A stretch of 64,000 bases of DNA from Acidobacteriaceae bacterium (GTDB lineage Bacteria; Acidobacteriota; Terriglobia; Terriglobales; Acidobacteriaceae): NCBI GenBank assembly GCA_021323655.1, contig JAJPKO010000042.1, positions 1 through 64,000 on the forward strand. The letters are read 5' to 3'. The first letter of the stretch is position 1. Every line of letters starts with the position of its first letter. The notes under the pieces were generated by a model. That model did no database searches. It saw only the letters and a list, made by a program, of their open reading frames with translations, and had not been told where the DNA came from. This document shows positions 51,939 to 61,703 of this stretch, one piece after another. The position numbers and the translations under genes were made by a program.

Positions 51939-54560
51939 TTGGCCGTGAAAGTAAAATTCGCCCCCCGTTCTGCGCCCAACAGCCTTCTGAACAAAACCAC
52001 GCTTAAGATTGCAGGCGTTGCTGTTGGCGTAGTTTTGCTCTTTTTCGTCGCCGTCACCTCTTTTTACTACTTCAAATACAAGCGCATTGTGGACGAGCGG
52101 CTGGAAAAGCCATTGTTTACAAATACCGCCAGGATTTACGCCGCTCCAAGAGAAGTCCGTCCGGGCCAGAAACTGACCGCGACTTTTATTGCGCAGGAGC
52201 TTCGGGAAGCCGGATACAACGAAACTGGCTCAGGCTCGGCTTCTCCCATGGGGACCTATGATCTTTCCGGCGGCAGCATCACAGTGCATCCCGGGCCGCA
52301 GTCCTATCATGCCCCCGACAGTGCGACGATCAGCTTCAGCAGCGGCAAGGTCAGCCAGATTACCGATGCCAACGGCCAGCAGCTCGCAGCTTATGAACTT
52401 GAGCCACTGCTCATCACCGGACTTTCCGACCAGAACCGAATCAAGCGACGCCTGGTGACCTACGATGAGCTGCCACACTCTCTCGTCGCCGCCGTGACCT
52501 CTATCGAAGACCGGCGCTTCTTTGAGCACGATGGGGTGGACTACTACTCCATGATCGGGTGGGCATGGCATGATCTGCGCGGCGACCGTCGTTATGTAGG
52601 TGGTGGCTCTACGCTGACCATGCAGTTGGCCAAAAATGTCTTTCTCTCGCCGGAAAGAACGCTCCGCCGCAAACTCAAGCAGATCCTCATCACCTTCCAG
52701 CTCGAGCACCGCTTCAGCAAACAGAAGATTTTTGAGATCTACGCCAACGATATACCCCTGGGGCAGCGGGGCAGCTTTGCCATTAACGGTTTTGGCGAGG
52801 CCGCTGAGGCGTATTTCGGGAAAGATGTGCGTCAACTCACCCTGCCCGAGTGCGCCCTGCTTGCGGGAATGATCCAGAGCCCCAGCCGCCTGAACCCGTA
52901 TCGGCATCCGGCGCGGGCGCTCGAACGGCGCAACGTGGTGCTGGACGCGATGGTGGAAACCGGGGCGATTACAAAAGAGCAGGCCGAGAAGGCCAAGGCC
53001 GCTCCACTGAAGCTTGCTTCGCAAAGCGTGGATGCCAACGAAGCACCGTATTTTGTAGACCTGGTCCGCGACCAGATTGTGCAGAAACTTGGCGATGAGC
53101 AGTACAACCAGCAGGGGCTTCGCATCTATACCTCGCTTGACCCGCAGTTGCAGGCCGCAGCGACGGAAGCTGTGACTGAAGGCATGAAGCGCGTGGATGA
53201 GCTTGTGCTGAGGATGCATACGCATCGTGCTTCAAAGAAAGGGCCTGCTACGGTAGACAGCAATATCACTTATCCCCAGGTGGCGCTGGTTGCGTTAAAT
53301 CCGCATACGGGACAGGTCCTTGCACTGGTGGGCGGTCGCAATTATGGCATGAGCCAGTTCGACCATGCTGTGCAGCACCGGCCAACAGGTTCGATCTTCA
53401 AGCCCTTTGTTTATGCTGCGGCGTTCAACACCAGTCTGACCGGTGCGCAGCTTACAAATAGTGATGGAGTGAGCGGCGTCTTTACTCCTGTGACCATGCT
53501 GAATGACCAGCCGACTACATATTATGTAGGCAACCAGGAATACACTCCGCACAACTACCACAACGAACAATTCGGCATGATCACGGCGCGCTTTGCCTTA
53601 CAGGAGTCACAGAACGTGGCCACAATCGCGCTGGCGCAGATGGTGGGATTCAATAACGTGGCCGCTCTGGCACGCGATGCCGGCATTAAATCGGCGCGCG
53701 GCACGCCAGCGGTGGCCATCGGTGCATACGACGCGACTCCGCTCGAAATGGCGGGAGCATACACGGTATTTGCCAACAGCGGCGTCAAAATTGACCCCTG
53801 GATGCTGGCTTCTGTTCGCAGCTCAAACGGGGACGTGATGAGTGATTACTCCCCCACCAGCAAACCCATCCTGGATCCGCGTGTGGCTTATCTGACCACC
53901 CACATGCTGGAAAATGTGATCAATCATGGCACGGGAGCAGGAGTACGGGCCATGGGGTTCACCGTTCCAGCCGCTGGTAAGACCGGCACCTCCAACGATG
54001 CCTGGTTTGCGGGCTATACGTCAAACCTTCTGTGCGTCGTCTGGGTGGGAAATGATGATTACACCGACATCAAGCTGGATGGCGCTAAGGCCGCCGCACC
54101 CATCTGGGCCGAATTTATGAAGCGTGCCGTTGCCCTGCCGCAGTACTCCGATACAGAAGAGTTCCCCGTCCCGCCAGGAGTCACACTCGTGCAACTGGAC
54201 AAGGACACGAATCTGCTGGCCGACGCCGCCTGCCCCAATAACGTAATCACCGTAGCATTCCTGGATGGCACGCAGCCTACGGACACTTGTGACCATGCCA
54301 ATGGAGACCAGCGCAATCTCTTCCAGAAGATTTTTGGCCTGGGAGAAAAACAGGCCTCTGCACCAGCCATTCAGGGGCCTCCCCCTCCCGTGGTGAAGCC
54401 CATGACACCTGCGCCCAACCCTGCGCAGAATGCCACAACAGCGCAAAACCAGGACCAGCAGGCGCAGAAGCCAAAGAAAAAGCGTGGCTTCTTCAGCAAA
54501 CTCTTTGGGCTGGGAAAGAAAGACAAACAGCAGGACCAGCAGCAGGAAAATCCCCAATAA
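51939..54560 (+). CDS. mrcA: Class A penicillin-binding protein (PBP1A-like)
   Basis: Bifunctional peptidoglycan synthase of about 873 aa. A membrane anchor (IAGVAVGVVLLFFVAVTSFYYF in part) is followed by a UvrB-interacting-type/regulatory segment, the GT51 glycosyltransferase (SIEDRRFFEHDGVDYYS, GGSTLTMQLAKNVFLS, RKLKQILITFQLEHRFSK), and the transpeptidase with SxxK (GSIFKPF), SQN (QESQNVATIA) and KTG (AGKTGTSNDAWF). The C-terminus is a low-complexity Pro/Gln/Lys tail. TTG 51939 or GTG 51945 are the likely starts (GGAAG upstream); the open frame further upstream to 51678 is unlike the family and overlaps the neighbouring promoter. Confidence 0.93.
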   Translation: MAVKVKFAPRSAPNSLLNKTTLKIAGVAVGVVLLFFVAVTSFYYFKYKRIVDERLEKPLFTNTARIYAAPREVRPGQKLTATFIAQELREAGYNETGSGSASPMGTYDLSGGSITVHPGPQSYHAPDSATISFSSGKVSQITDANGQQLAAYELEPLLITGLSDQNRIKRRLVTYDELPHSLVAAVTSIEDRRFFEHDGVDYYSMIGWAWHDLRGDRRYVGGGSTLTMQLAKNVFLSPERTLRRKLKQILITFQLEHRFSKQKIFEIYANDIPLGQRGSFAINGFGEAAEAYFGKDVRQLTLPECALLAGMIQSPSRLNPYRHPARALERRNVVLDAMVETGAITKEQAEKAKAAPLKLASQSVDANEAPYFVDLVRDQIVQKLGDEQYNQQGLRIYTSLDPQLQAAATEAVTEGMKRVDELVLRMHTHRASKKGPATVDSNITYPQVALVALNPHTGQVLALVGGRNYGMSQFDHAVQHRPTGSIFKPFVYAAAFNTSLTGAQLTNSDGVSGVFTPVTMLNDQPTTYYVGNQEYTPHNYHNEQFGMITARFALQESQNVATIALAQMVGFNNVAALARDAGIKSARGTPAVAIGAYDATPLEMAGAYTVFANSGVKIDPWMLASVRSSNGDVMSDYSPTSKPILDPRVAYLTTHMLENVINHGTGAGVRAMGFTVPAAGKTGTSNDAWFAGYTSNLLCVVWVGNDDYTDIKLDGAKAAAPIWAEFMKRAVALPQYSDTEEFPVPPGVTLVQLDKDTNLLADAACPNNVITVAFLDGTQPTDTCDHANGDQRNLFQKIFGLGEKQASAPAIQGPPPPVVKPMTPAPNPAQNATTAQNQDQQAQKPKKKRGFFSKLFGLGKKDKQQDQQQENPQ

Positions 54561-54599
54561 AGCGAAGGACCACGGAAGACACCATCTATACTTCCTTCA

Positions 54600-55403
54600 G
54601 TGGCCCCGCTTATAGCCATCTTTTCAGTACTTTTTGGGCTTGCTTTTGGCAGCTTCCTGAATGTCTGCATTTCACGCCTGCCTCGGCATACATCCATTGT
54701 TTCCCCAGGGTCGCGCTGTCCCGCTTGCGGTACCTCTATTAGTCCGCGAGACAATCTACCCCTGCTGAGCTGGTTTCTCCTCGGCGGCCGCGCGCGCTGC
54801 TGCAACTGGAAGATCCCCGTCCGCTACCCCCTGATCGAGCTGGCTACAGCGCTGCTGTTCGTACTGTGCTATCTCACCTTTGGGCTCACGCTGACAACAG
54901 CAGGGATGGCCCTCTTCTGCTTCCTGCTGCTTGGTCTTGCTGCCATGGATGCGGAGTTTCTGCTCTTGCCCGATGCATTTACTCTTCCCGGCATCATTCT
55001 GGGGATTCTCTATACCGGCATCGTGGACGGAGTACGCGCCGCAGCGTGGTCGTTCGTCTATGCCTTGCTTGCGGCTTTGCTCATACTGCTGGTCCGTGGC
55101 GGGTATTGGCTTGTGCGTCGGCGCGAGGGCATGGGGCTGGGTGATGCCAAGCTGCTCGCCATGATTGCCGCATGGTTAGGCCCCGAGCAGGCACTCCTGG
55201 TCTTTTTTCTCGGGATAGTTTCCGGCGCCGTTTTTGGCCTGCTCGCAGCAGCTATGATGCACATCTGTCGCTCCGCCTATCCTGACCAGGTACCCATTCG
55301 ACACCGTGCTCTCCCCTTCGGATCATTTTTATGTGCGGCTGCGCTGTATGCCATCTTTGCTGGTGCACAAACCTTAAAGTGGTACCTGCACTTTTTCCAT
55401 TAA
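54600..55403 (+). CDS. pilD: Prepilin peptidase / N-methyltransferase
   Basis: Polytopic inner-membrane aspartyl protease (267 aa) that cleaves type IV pilin and type II secretion pseudopilin leaders. The N-terminal part has FGSFLNVCISRLP, and the Cys cluster CPACG plus RCCNWK; the second CxxC is imperfect (Trp where the last Cys is expected). Catalytic Asp residues are in AAMDAEFLLLPD (Asp117) and GLGDAKLLA (Asp182). GTG start 39 bases after the PBP gene. Pilin genes are not in the window. Confidence 0.92.
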   Translation: MAPLIAIFSVLFGLAFGSFLNVCISRLPRHTSIVSPGSRCPACGTSISPRDNLPLLSWFLLGGRARCCNWKIPVRYPLIELATALLFVLCYLTFGLTLTTAGMALFCFLLLGLAAMDAEFLLLPDAFTLPGIILGILYTGIVDGVRAAAWSFVYALLAALLILLVRGGYWLVRRREGMGLGDAKLLAMIAAWLGPEQALLVFFLGIVSGAVFGLLAAAMMHICRSAYPDQVPIRHRALPFGSFLCAAALYAIFAGAQTLKWYLHFFH

Positions 55404-55889
55404 ACTCATATCAACTAAGCGAACCCCGGTTTATCTTCTGCAAAACTTTGCATAGTTATCGAGTACTTTATGTACCGGTGCCCTGTTGTTTTCTGGAGAA
55501 GAAATACAAAAAAGTGCAAAATTTTTCATTTTTGCTTTGCGCTTTTTGGGATTTTGTTTTAAAAATTGTTCAAACACGCTTAATAAAAGCTTCCGCTCAT
55601 CAGCTCCCAAGAAGCCATACACTTGCTCATGCATGGTGCAAATAAGGTTTGCACCATTTCTGAAGCAGTAAGCCTGCTTTTTCTCCCCCTCCTTGGGTCT
55701 GCGAAATAGGTAAATGTACCAGTCTGCCTGCGAAGGCAGGGATGTTGGTAAGTTTTGCCAGCCTCCTCATCTCGCAGTTCAGAGAACGTTTGCGTATTCA
55801 GGGAAAGAGTAAGTGCTGCTATGAAAAGAAAAGTAGTGCGAAATCTTTTCAAAGAACAATCCCCCAACCTTGAATTCAAAGGCTGTTTT
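55404..55889 (+). other. AT-rich leader with three hairpins before beta-helix gene
   Basis: No supported gene in about 490 bases. Elements seen: ATGGTGCAAA-TAAGG-TTTGCACCAT (55633-55657, perfect 10-base stem); AAGCAG-TAAGC-CTGCTT followed by TTT (55663-55682, terminator-like); CTGCCT-GCGA-AGGCAG (about 55722-55737). They could be an attenuator or riboswitch-like leader, but match no class I know. A minus-strand frame (55431-55634, GFLGADERKLLLSVFEQFL) faintly recalls a MarR C-terminus and is not annotated. Confidence 0.35.
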
Positions 55890-57815
55890 ATGAAGTTGAG
55901 ATTTTCTTTTATCGCACTTGTAATTTGTTTGCTTGCGGTGCCGTTCTATCGCGCTGATGCCCAGGCGAATGTGGTAGAAAACCAGAGCATCTACGTCCAC
56001 GTAAACGCCAGTTCAGGATCAGATAAAAATTCTGGCTCTGTTTCGCAACCTTATAAGACAATTAGCGCCGCAGTCGCAAAGGCCCTTGCCAACAACCGGG
56101 CTGGCATTGGCACCAAGGTCATGATTGATCCGGGCATATACCGCGAGTTCGTAAAGATCAGCCCCTACAATCAGACCAGCGCTCCCATCACCATCCAGGC
56201 AACTACCGCAGGCACAGTTACGATTGATGGTGCGGATGTCCTGACAAACTGGTACAGGAAGAACAGCAATGTATATGCGTACTCCTGGAAAGACCCCGTG
56301 GGTGGATGCCCACTGCCCGGCGGCTGGTACACAGGCATGCCATCCATTGTTCAGAACAATGAGATGGTCTTTGTCAATGGCACGCCGATGACCCAGGTTA
56401 CGTCCATTTCGCAGATGCGTCCTGGAACGTTCTTCGTCAACAGCTCATACCAGGAGCTCGATATATGGCCTCCAGCCGGCACTGACATGAATAGTGCCCG
56501 GGTAGAAGCGTCAGCGCGCCGGGAAACACTGGAAGTAGACAACGGCAAGAACATGGTTTTCCGCGGCATCATTCTGCAACATGCGGCCTCATGCATGAAT
56601 CAGAATGGCGCGAATGTCTACAACAGCTCAAATATTCTCTTCGACAATGTTCAGGTCTACTGGAACAACTGGGGCGGGCTTGGCCTTAGTGGCAGCAATC
56701 ACTATACCGTGCAGAACTCCACTGCCAGCTACAACGGCGGTGTAGGACTTGCCGCCTTTGAAGTGAAGAGCGCCCTCTACCAGAACAATGAGACGGACTA
56801 TAACAACTGGCGCGGAGAAATGATCGGTCTATATGACTTTGCCCAGGGCGGAACAAAGCTGATGCATGCCCACGGAGTCACAGTCAATTCGCACCGCTCA
56901 TATAACAATGCTGCCCAGGGACTGTGGTTCGATACCGACAACACCAACGTGACGGTTGCGAACAGCCAGTTGGTTGGCAACACAGTGGCTGCTCTTCAAT
57001 TGGAAGCGAACGAAGGCCCGGTGTCTGTGCAGAACTCAAGCCTTTGCTCGAGTGGCATGGGCGTTCATCTGATCAACACAGAAGACCTTACGATGAGCGG
57101 CAATATCTTCTACAACAACGGAGGAAACAACTTCCAGAATGGAAATTTCTTCCTGGCCGGCAAAGCTGGTGGAAGGGTCTTCACGAACTTCGAAACCGGC
57201 CAGACTGAAACTACATTCACTGAAAACACTAAATTGGAAAATAATGTTTTCACCGCCGCCAACTCCAGCCAGTTCGTCTTCAACACTTATCTCAGCGGCA
57301 GTGACTGGTCCAAGTTCATCAACAGCCTCCAGTCCAACAATAACTACTGGTATAACGGTCAGCAATCATCTGCGTTCATCGTGACTTCTGGCAAACGTAT
57401 CACATTTGGTGGATGGAAGTCTGTCTCAGGACAGGACTACAGCTCTGCCTGGGCACTTGCATCCACCTATACCCGTGGTTGCGGAGTACCTGACCCGAGC
57501 TATAAGGACTTCCATGTACAGGCACATAATGCAGCTTCTTACGTGCCTGCCTACTATATGTCCAATGGTGCTGTCTCCATTCCCTTGCAGGTAAAGTCTT
57601 ACGGATATGGATCGGTTCAGCTTTCTGTTTCCGGACTGCCTTCTGGGGTGAGCGCTTCATTCAGCCCATCGTCACTCACCAGTGGAACGTCTACTCTCAC
57701 TCTTCGCGCCTCTTCTTCCGCAGCAACGCAAATGGTGCCCATCACTATCTTTGCAGCAAGCGGAAGCCGTGTGCACTCTATCACACTCAAGGTAAACATA
57801 AGACCGGCCTCTTAG
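55890..57815 (+). CDS. Secreted right-handed parallel beta-helix protein
   Basis: Exported protein of 641 aa: signal peptide MKLRFSFIALVICLLAV ending near ADAQA; a DUF1565/Poly-lyase-type N-terminus (IYVHVNASSGSDKNSGS, QPYKTISAAVAKAL); and parallel beta-helix rungs (ENGKN-like SNHYTVQNSTASYNGGVGL, TNVTVANSQLVGNTVAALQL, EDLTMSGNIFYNN). A C-terminal Ig-like domain (LSVSGLPSGVSASFSPSS) closes it. The fold is shared by polysaccharide lyases and epimerases, but no catalytic site is identified. ATG 55890 (AAAGG upstream) places the signal correctly; ATG 55821 is an alternative. Next to the polysaccharide gene block. Confidence 0.88.
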   Translation: MKLRFSFIALVICLLAVPFYRADAQANVVENQSIYVHVNASSGSDKNSGSVSQPYKTISAAVAKALANNRAGIGTKVMIDPGIYREFVKISPYNQTSAPITIQATTAGTVTIDGADVLTNWYRKNSNVYAYSWKDPVGGCPLPGGWYTGMPSIVQNNEMVFVNGTPMTQVTSISQMRPGTFFVNSSYQELDIWPPAGTDMNSARVEASARRETLEVDNGKNMVFRGIILQHAASCMNQNGANVYNSSNILFDNVQVYWNNWGGLGLSGSNHYTVQNSTASYNGGVGLAAFEVKSALYQNNETDYNNWRGEMIGLYDFAQGGTKLMHAHGVTVNSHRSYNNAAQGLWFDTDNTNVTVANSQLVGNTVAALQLEANEGPVSVQNSSLCSSGMGVHLINTEDLTMSGNIFYNNGGNNFQNGNFFLAGKAGGRVFTNFETGQTETTFTENTKLENNVFTAANSSQFVFNTYLSGSDWSKFINSLQSNNNYWYNGQQSSAFIVTSGKRITFGGWKSVSGQDYSSAWALASTYTRGCGVPDPSYKDFHVQAHNAASYVPAYYMSNGAVSIPLQVKSYGYGSVQLSVSGLPSGVSASFSPSSLTSGTSTLTLRASSSAATQMVPITIFAASGSRVHSITLKVNIRPAS

Positions 57816-57841
57816 TCCTGAGTAAGCCGGTTTTATCCTGT

Positions 57842-57872
57842 GGCCGGGGCAGCAACCGCTCCCCGGCCTTTT
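57842..57872 (+). terminator. Rho-independent terminator
   Basis: GGCCGGGG (57842-57849) and CCCCGGCC (57861-57868) form a strong eight-base stem with an 11-base loop, followed by TTTTCTTTT. It ends the beta-helix gene; the convergent phosphotransferase gene stops immediately after. Confidence 0.85.
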
Positions 57873-57875
57873 CTT

Positions 57876-59015
57876 TTACTCAAACAGGAGCCGTATCTGA
57901 CGCAACGTGTAGTTGTAGCGTGCGTACTCGCCATGCCGGTAGTCTTCAAACAGCGTGCGCAGCAGATAATACGATGTAAGTGATCGCATCGAATTTCTTG
58001 TCAGATTGCATTTACGCGCATAGGCCCGAAGCAAAGGATGTGAAATCAGCACTTCCCATACGTTTTTTCCTTCGCGAAACAGGTAGTCCTGAATATAGAA
58101 ATACCTGCAGACGTCCTGCCACGGCAGACTCTTTTCCACCGCCCACTCCCAGTCAATCAGAGTAATCCTGCCATCAGCGAACCTGCGCACGTTCCACGGA
58201 GCGAAGTCGCGGTGTTCAGTAAAAGCCATCCACTCTTCATCAAGACCCAGCAAATCGAAGGCCTGCTTGACGAACTTCCGTTCACTTTCAGGACGGTCAA
58301 AGTTCTCCATTTCTGAAGCCAGCAGATTTTGAAATGCAGACAGCCTGACGGAACATTCATTGCAAGCCAGGCGCAAGAGAAAATCCAGATGTGGTTGCTG
58401 AAACTTGCGAGAAACAGGCTTTCCCGCTATCCACGACTGCGCAGCCGTGCCACATACGACATCCGTGGACAGCACCTCCGGCACAATCTGCTTTTCCTTG
58501 ATCACATTGAGAATCGCCGCTTCATTCAGGATGGCTGCCTTTGCTTCCATCGTCAGAGGGACCTTCGCAACAGCTTTGATCGAACCACCATGCAGAAAAA
58601 AGAAAATCGCCTTCTGTGTTGGAGATGGGTTTCCAATGTGCCCCAACATCTCCCACTCCTCAGAAAAACCACGAAGCTGCATGTTCCAATATGAGAGATT
58701 GCAGCCTGCCTGTACCGCTCTAACGCCGGGCAGCAGAGGCAGAAGGTTCGAAGAACATGCCGCGATGACGCCCTGCCACTGCAAACGCGACTTTGTTCCG
58801 TATGGTCGCCAGCTCCTGAAAACCGGCAAGGCTGACCGCACTTTCTCCGGAACAAGCCAGCGAGGCTGGCTACTTTGAGAAATAACGACAAAGCTGCGAG
58901 GAATAAGCCCCGTGCTTGCCTGCTCGTCAGGAAACCGGCAAACCCGCTCTATGACATTAGTAGCTTCAGAAATAATGCCAGCGCGGTCCCGGACTATTTC
59001 TTCCACTCTGGCCAC
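57876..59015 (-). CDS. Kinase-fold phosphotransferase (APH-like)
   Basis: Cytoplasmic 379-aa protein with an aminoglycoside-phosphotransferase/protein-kinase-like fold. Visible: ATP-site Lys region in SIKAVAKVPLT, catalytic loop TEHRDFAPWNVRRF (HxD...N), and the metal-binding Asp in RITLIDWEWAVE. Aminoglycoside resistance is unlikely: relatives of this form occur in polysaccharide clusters and may phosphorylate a sugar or lipid carrier. GTG start one base after the upstream stop, with AAAGG upstream, so the pair is translationally linked to the NTase-kinase fusion. Confidence 0.8.
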   Translation of the reverse strand: MARVEEIVRDRAGIISEATNVIERVCRFPDEQASTGLIPRSFVVISQSSQPRWLVPEKVRSALPVFRSWRPYGTKSRLQWQGVIAACSSNLLPLLPGVRAVQAGCNLSYWNMQLRGFSEEWEMLGHIGNPSPTQKAIFFFLHGGSIKAVAKVPLTMEAKAAILNEAAILNVIKEKQIVPEVLSTDVVCGTAAQSWIAGKPVSRKFQQPHLDFLLRLACNECSVRLSAFQNLLASEMENFDRPESERKFVKQAFDLLGLDEEWMAFTEHRDFAPWNVRRFADGRITLIDWEWAVEKSLPWQDVCRYFYIQDYLFREGKNVWEVLISHPLLRAYARKCNLTRNSMRSLTSYYLLRTLFEDYRHGEYARYNYTLRQIRLLFE

Positions 59016-59016
59016 G

Positions 59017-60378
59017 CTATTTACCTTTCAGCTGCAGGCGAGAACTCGTCCGCGCAGAGTAGTGGAAAACAATCGCCTCCACTACATCATGCACAACCGA
59101 TGGAAGAGGTTGCGCGGCATCTATGACGGCTACATTCTTCAGCTTCCGCGCAAGAGCAAGATAAGCCTGTTGCTGGCGCATGACTTCTTCAAAAGGAACT
59201 TCCTGTTTGCGGGACCACAAGACTTCAGGAGGAGCATTCAGCAAAATCACAAGCTCGGGGCTGGGCAGGACCGCGGTCATCAGCTTCAAAAACCAGCGTG
59301 GCCCACCATAGCGCACGCGTTTAGGATCAACAAGAATGTCGTAAAAATATCGGTCAAACACAACCAGTCCAGTGCGCATCATCGCAGGCCAAACCCGAGC
59401 AGCAAAACCAGCACAATAGTCAAAGGCCAGATAAGCCATCTTCGCGGCAGAAGCAACACCACTACGTGCTGGTTTGCCGTGCGGATCGGTAACCGTAGCA
59501 CCGGGTTTTGTACGCCCCGGCAACATTCCCGGCCGCATGTGAAAACGTGTGATCTTCGGAAATGCCGGAGTGAACTCCCGGACAACTGCTTCAATCACAG
59601 AAGACTTGCCGCAACCATCCGGCCCAATGAACGCGATACAGCCGCCCGTGGGATGAACGACGCGGTCCAACGTGTGCCCCAGGTTCTTCCAGAACGAAAA
59701 GGCTCGCGCGGCGAGGTTCTCCGCAGAGTGCTCCATCATGTCCTGGCGAAATGGCTCGATTCCTTGAATAAGCGGCTGCCAGTCTCCGGTATCTGCCATC
59801 GTTGCGATCGCCGTCGCATTTTTCTCTGACCAGAAGCGGCGCAACAATTTATGACAGTTCTCAGGTGCCTCCCGATATAGGCGAGAGATACGATCTCCAT
59901 GCTCAGGCTTAAAGTCGCGCTTGTTAAGTCGCTTGACTAGGTAGTACAGGAATTCATGTTGTGCGCTCGGGATCCAGAACCCCTTCGGATGCAGCCGTCG
60001 CGCTCCAAGAATTTCTTCAGACCTCAGCCACAATCGGCCAAAGTGCCGATAATCCGAACAGGAGTCCGGCTGGATAAATGTAATCTTGCTTGCCTCCACG
60101 TGTGCCAGGCGAAAAGCCCGTGCTGTGCACTCGTGCGGAATGGCTTGAAAAAGCTGCGTGCCCGTTTGCTGGGCAATGGATGCGATCCATTCTGGCACAT
60201 GCTCAAAGTCCTGCGCTCCCACCATAAAATCAATGTCCGAATCAAAGCTCTGCGGCAAATCATCATAGCCAGTCAGAATGCAGTACGCTGTGCTCTGCAA
60301 AGAGAGCGCCTCAATGAATCGGCTCGCCACCAGCGATGAAACAGAAATTAGCTCAGTGTGATTTTGCACTTCCAGCAA
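59017..60378 (-). CDS. Nucleotidyltransferase-like / dTMP-kinase-like fusion protein
   Basis: 453-aa protein in two parts. The N-terminal half resembles a nucleotidyltransferase (ILTGYDDLPQSFDSDIDFMV, where the DxD would bind metal). The C-terminal half is a P-loop kinase like thymidylate kinase (FIGPDGCGKSSVIEAVV, VFDRYFYDILVDPKRV with the DR motif, and a LID-like RKQEVPFEEVMRQQQAYL). True dTMP synthesis is unlikely, since the enzyme is fused and adjacent to sugar-polymer genes. TTG start with GGAGG six bases before. Divergent from the glycosyltransferase gene. Confidence 0.8.
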   Translation of the reverse strand: MLEVQNHTELISVSSLVASRFIEALSLQSTAYCILTGYDDLPQSFDSDIDFMVGAQDFEHVPEWIASIAQQTGTQLFQAIPHECTARAFRLAHVEASKITFIQPDSCSDYRHFGRLWLRSEEILGARRLHPKGFWIPSAQHEFLYYLVKRLNKRDFKPEHGDRISRLYREAPENCHKLLRRFWSEKNATAIATMADTGDWQPLIQGIEPFRQDMMEHSAENLAARAFSFWKNLGHTLDRVVHPTGGCIAFIGPDGCGKSSVIEAVVREFTPAFPKITRFHMRPGMLPGRTKPGATVTDPHGKPARSGVASAAKMAYLAFDYCAGFAARVWPAMMRTGLVVFDRYFYDILVDPKRVRYGGPRWFLKLMTAVLPSPELVILLNAPPEVLWSRKQEVPFEEVMRQQQAYLALARKLKNVAVIDAAQPLPSVVHDVVEAIVFHYSARTSSRLQLKGK

Positions 60379-60482
60379 CTTACGCCTCCATGTTGAACAA
60401 AAGCTGAGGAGCCTGATTTTGTTCCATCCTGAAAATGGTACATTCTTCTAAGACCATCGTTTCCGGAGCAGCCAACGACCAC

Positions 60483-61697
60483 ATGAAGATTCTCCTCTCC
60501 GCCTATGCATGTGAGCCTCATAAAGGCTCAGAGCCTGCCGTAGGGTGGAACTGGATGCTTTCTCTTATCAAACAAGGACATCATGTCTTTGTACTCACTC
60601 GCAGTAATAACAAACAGACCATTGAATCTGAAATCAAAAAGCTGCAACTACCTGTAACTCCGCTTTACTATGATCTACCTTCCTGGTGCAGAAGATGGAA
60701 GCGCTGGCCAGGTGGACTATATTTCTACTATCTTTTCTGGCAGCTCGGCGCCTATTTCTTCGCCAAACGAATTCATAAGATTGAACAGTTTGATCTCGTT
60801 CATCACATAACCTTTGTCACCTTTCGCCAACCATCTTTCATGGGCCGCCTGGGCATTCCCTTCGTCCTCGGCCCCGTAGGTGGCGGTGAAACTTCTCCGC
60901 GGCCTTTGCGCCGCGGCTTTCATCGGTCAGGCCGCTTTCGTGAAGCATTCAGAGACATTGGCATTGCATGGGCACAGCGTGACCCTCTCATGCATGCAAC
61001 ATTTCACCGGGCATCTCGCATAGCATGTACAACGCCTGAGACGCTGCAGCGAATTCCGGAGAAATATCACTCGAAATGCATTGTGCTGCCGGCCATCGGC
61101 ATAGATCCACCGCAGCAATCTCCCGAATTACACCCACCATCCCATCCCAGCTTTTTATTCATCGGCCGGCTCCTCTACTGGAAAGGCCTGCATCTTGTAC
61201 TTCGCGCCTTCCCTGAAGTTCTGCAAAGGGTGCCCACTGCGCGCCTGCGCGTGATTGGCGAAGGAGAAGACTCCAGGTGGCTAAAGGAAGTTGCACGTGA
61301 GTCCGGTATTTCCTCCTCCGTGGATTGGCTGCCCTGGATGCCGCATCAGGAAATCGCCAAAGAGTACCAAAACAACATCGCGTTCGTTTTTCCCAGCCTG
61401 CACGATTCTGGTGGTCTTGTCGTGCTCGAATCTCTCGCTGCTTCATTGCCAGTCATATGCCTCGATCTTGGAGGTCCGGGCATCTTTGTAGACAGTTCCT
61501 GCGGCATTGCCCTCAAAACATCCGGGCAGAATGACTCGTCTCTTCAGAAAGCACTGGCCGAAGCCATGGTCTCTCTTGCCCAGAATCCAGAGCGTCGCGC
61601 CAAACTGGCAGCCGCCTGCCAAAATCGGGTGCGCCACTTCAGTTGGGTCGCAGCAGCAGAAACGCTCTACTCTTCGCTCCACCTGAATACCCGATAA
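60483..61697 (+). CDS. Glycosyltransferase family 4
   Basis: Cytoplasmic GT-B glycosyltransferase (404 aa), probably adding a sugar to a lipid-linked polysaccharide repeat. N-terminus MKILLSAYACEPHKGSEPAVG; donor-site motifs FIGRLLYWKGLHLVLRAFP, LRVIGEGEDSRWLKEVA and the E-x7-E-type SLHDSGGLVVLESLAASLP. ATG 60483 is used; an in-frame ATG at 60435 adds an unconserved stretch. The sugar and acceptor are not predictable. Confidence 0.92.
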   Translation: MKILLSAYACEPHKGSEPAVGWNWMLSLIKQGHHVFVLTRSNNKQTIESEIKKLQLPVTPLYYDLPSWCRRWKRWPGGLYFYYLFWQLGAYFFAKRIHKIEQFDLVHHITFVTFRQPSFMGRLGIPFVLGPVGGGETSPRPLRRGFHRSGRFREAFRDIGIAWAQRDPLMHATFHRASRIACTTPETLQRIPEKYHSKCIVLPAIGIDPPQQSPELHPPSHPSFLFIGRLLYWKGLHLVLRAFPEVLQRVPTARLRVIGEGEDSRWLKEVARESGISSSVDWLPWMPHQEIAKEYQNNIAFVFPSLHDSGGLVVLESLAASLPVICLDLGGPGIFVDSSCGIALKTSGQNDSSLQKALAEAMVSLAQNPERRAKLAAACQNRVRHFSWVAAAETLYSSLHLNTR

Positions 61698-61703
61698 AAC
61701 CGC

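Noticed and set aside
55431-55634. 67-codon minus-strand frame with a faint MarR-like C-terminus
   Set aside because: Similarity rests on one amphipathic helix; no DNA-binding part is present in any frame upstream.
57876-59015. Aminoglycoside resistance kinase
   Set aside because: Only the general kinase fold matches; context is surface polysaccharide synthesis.
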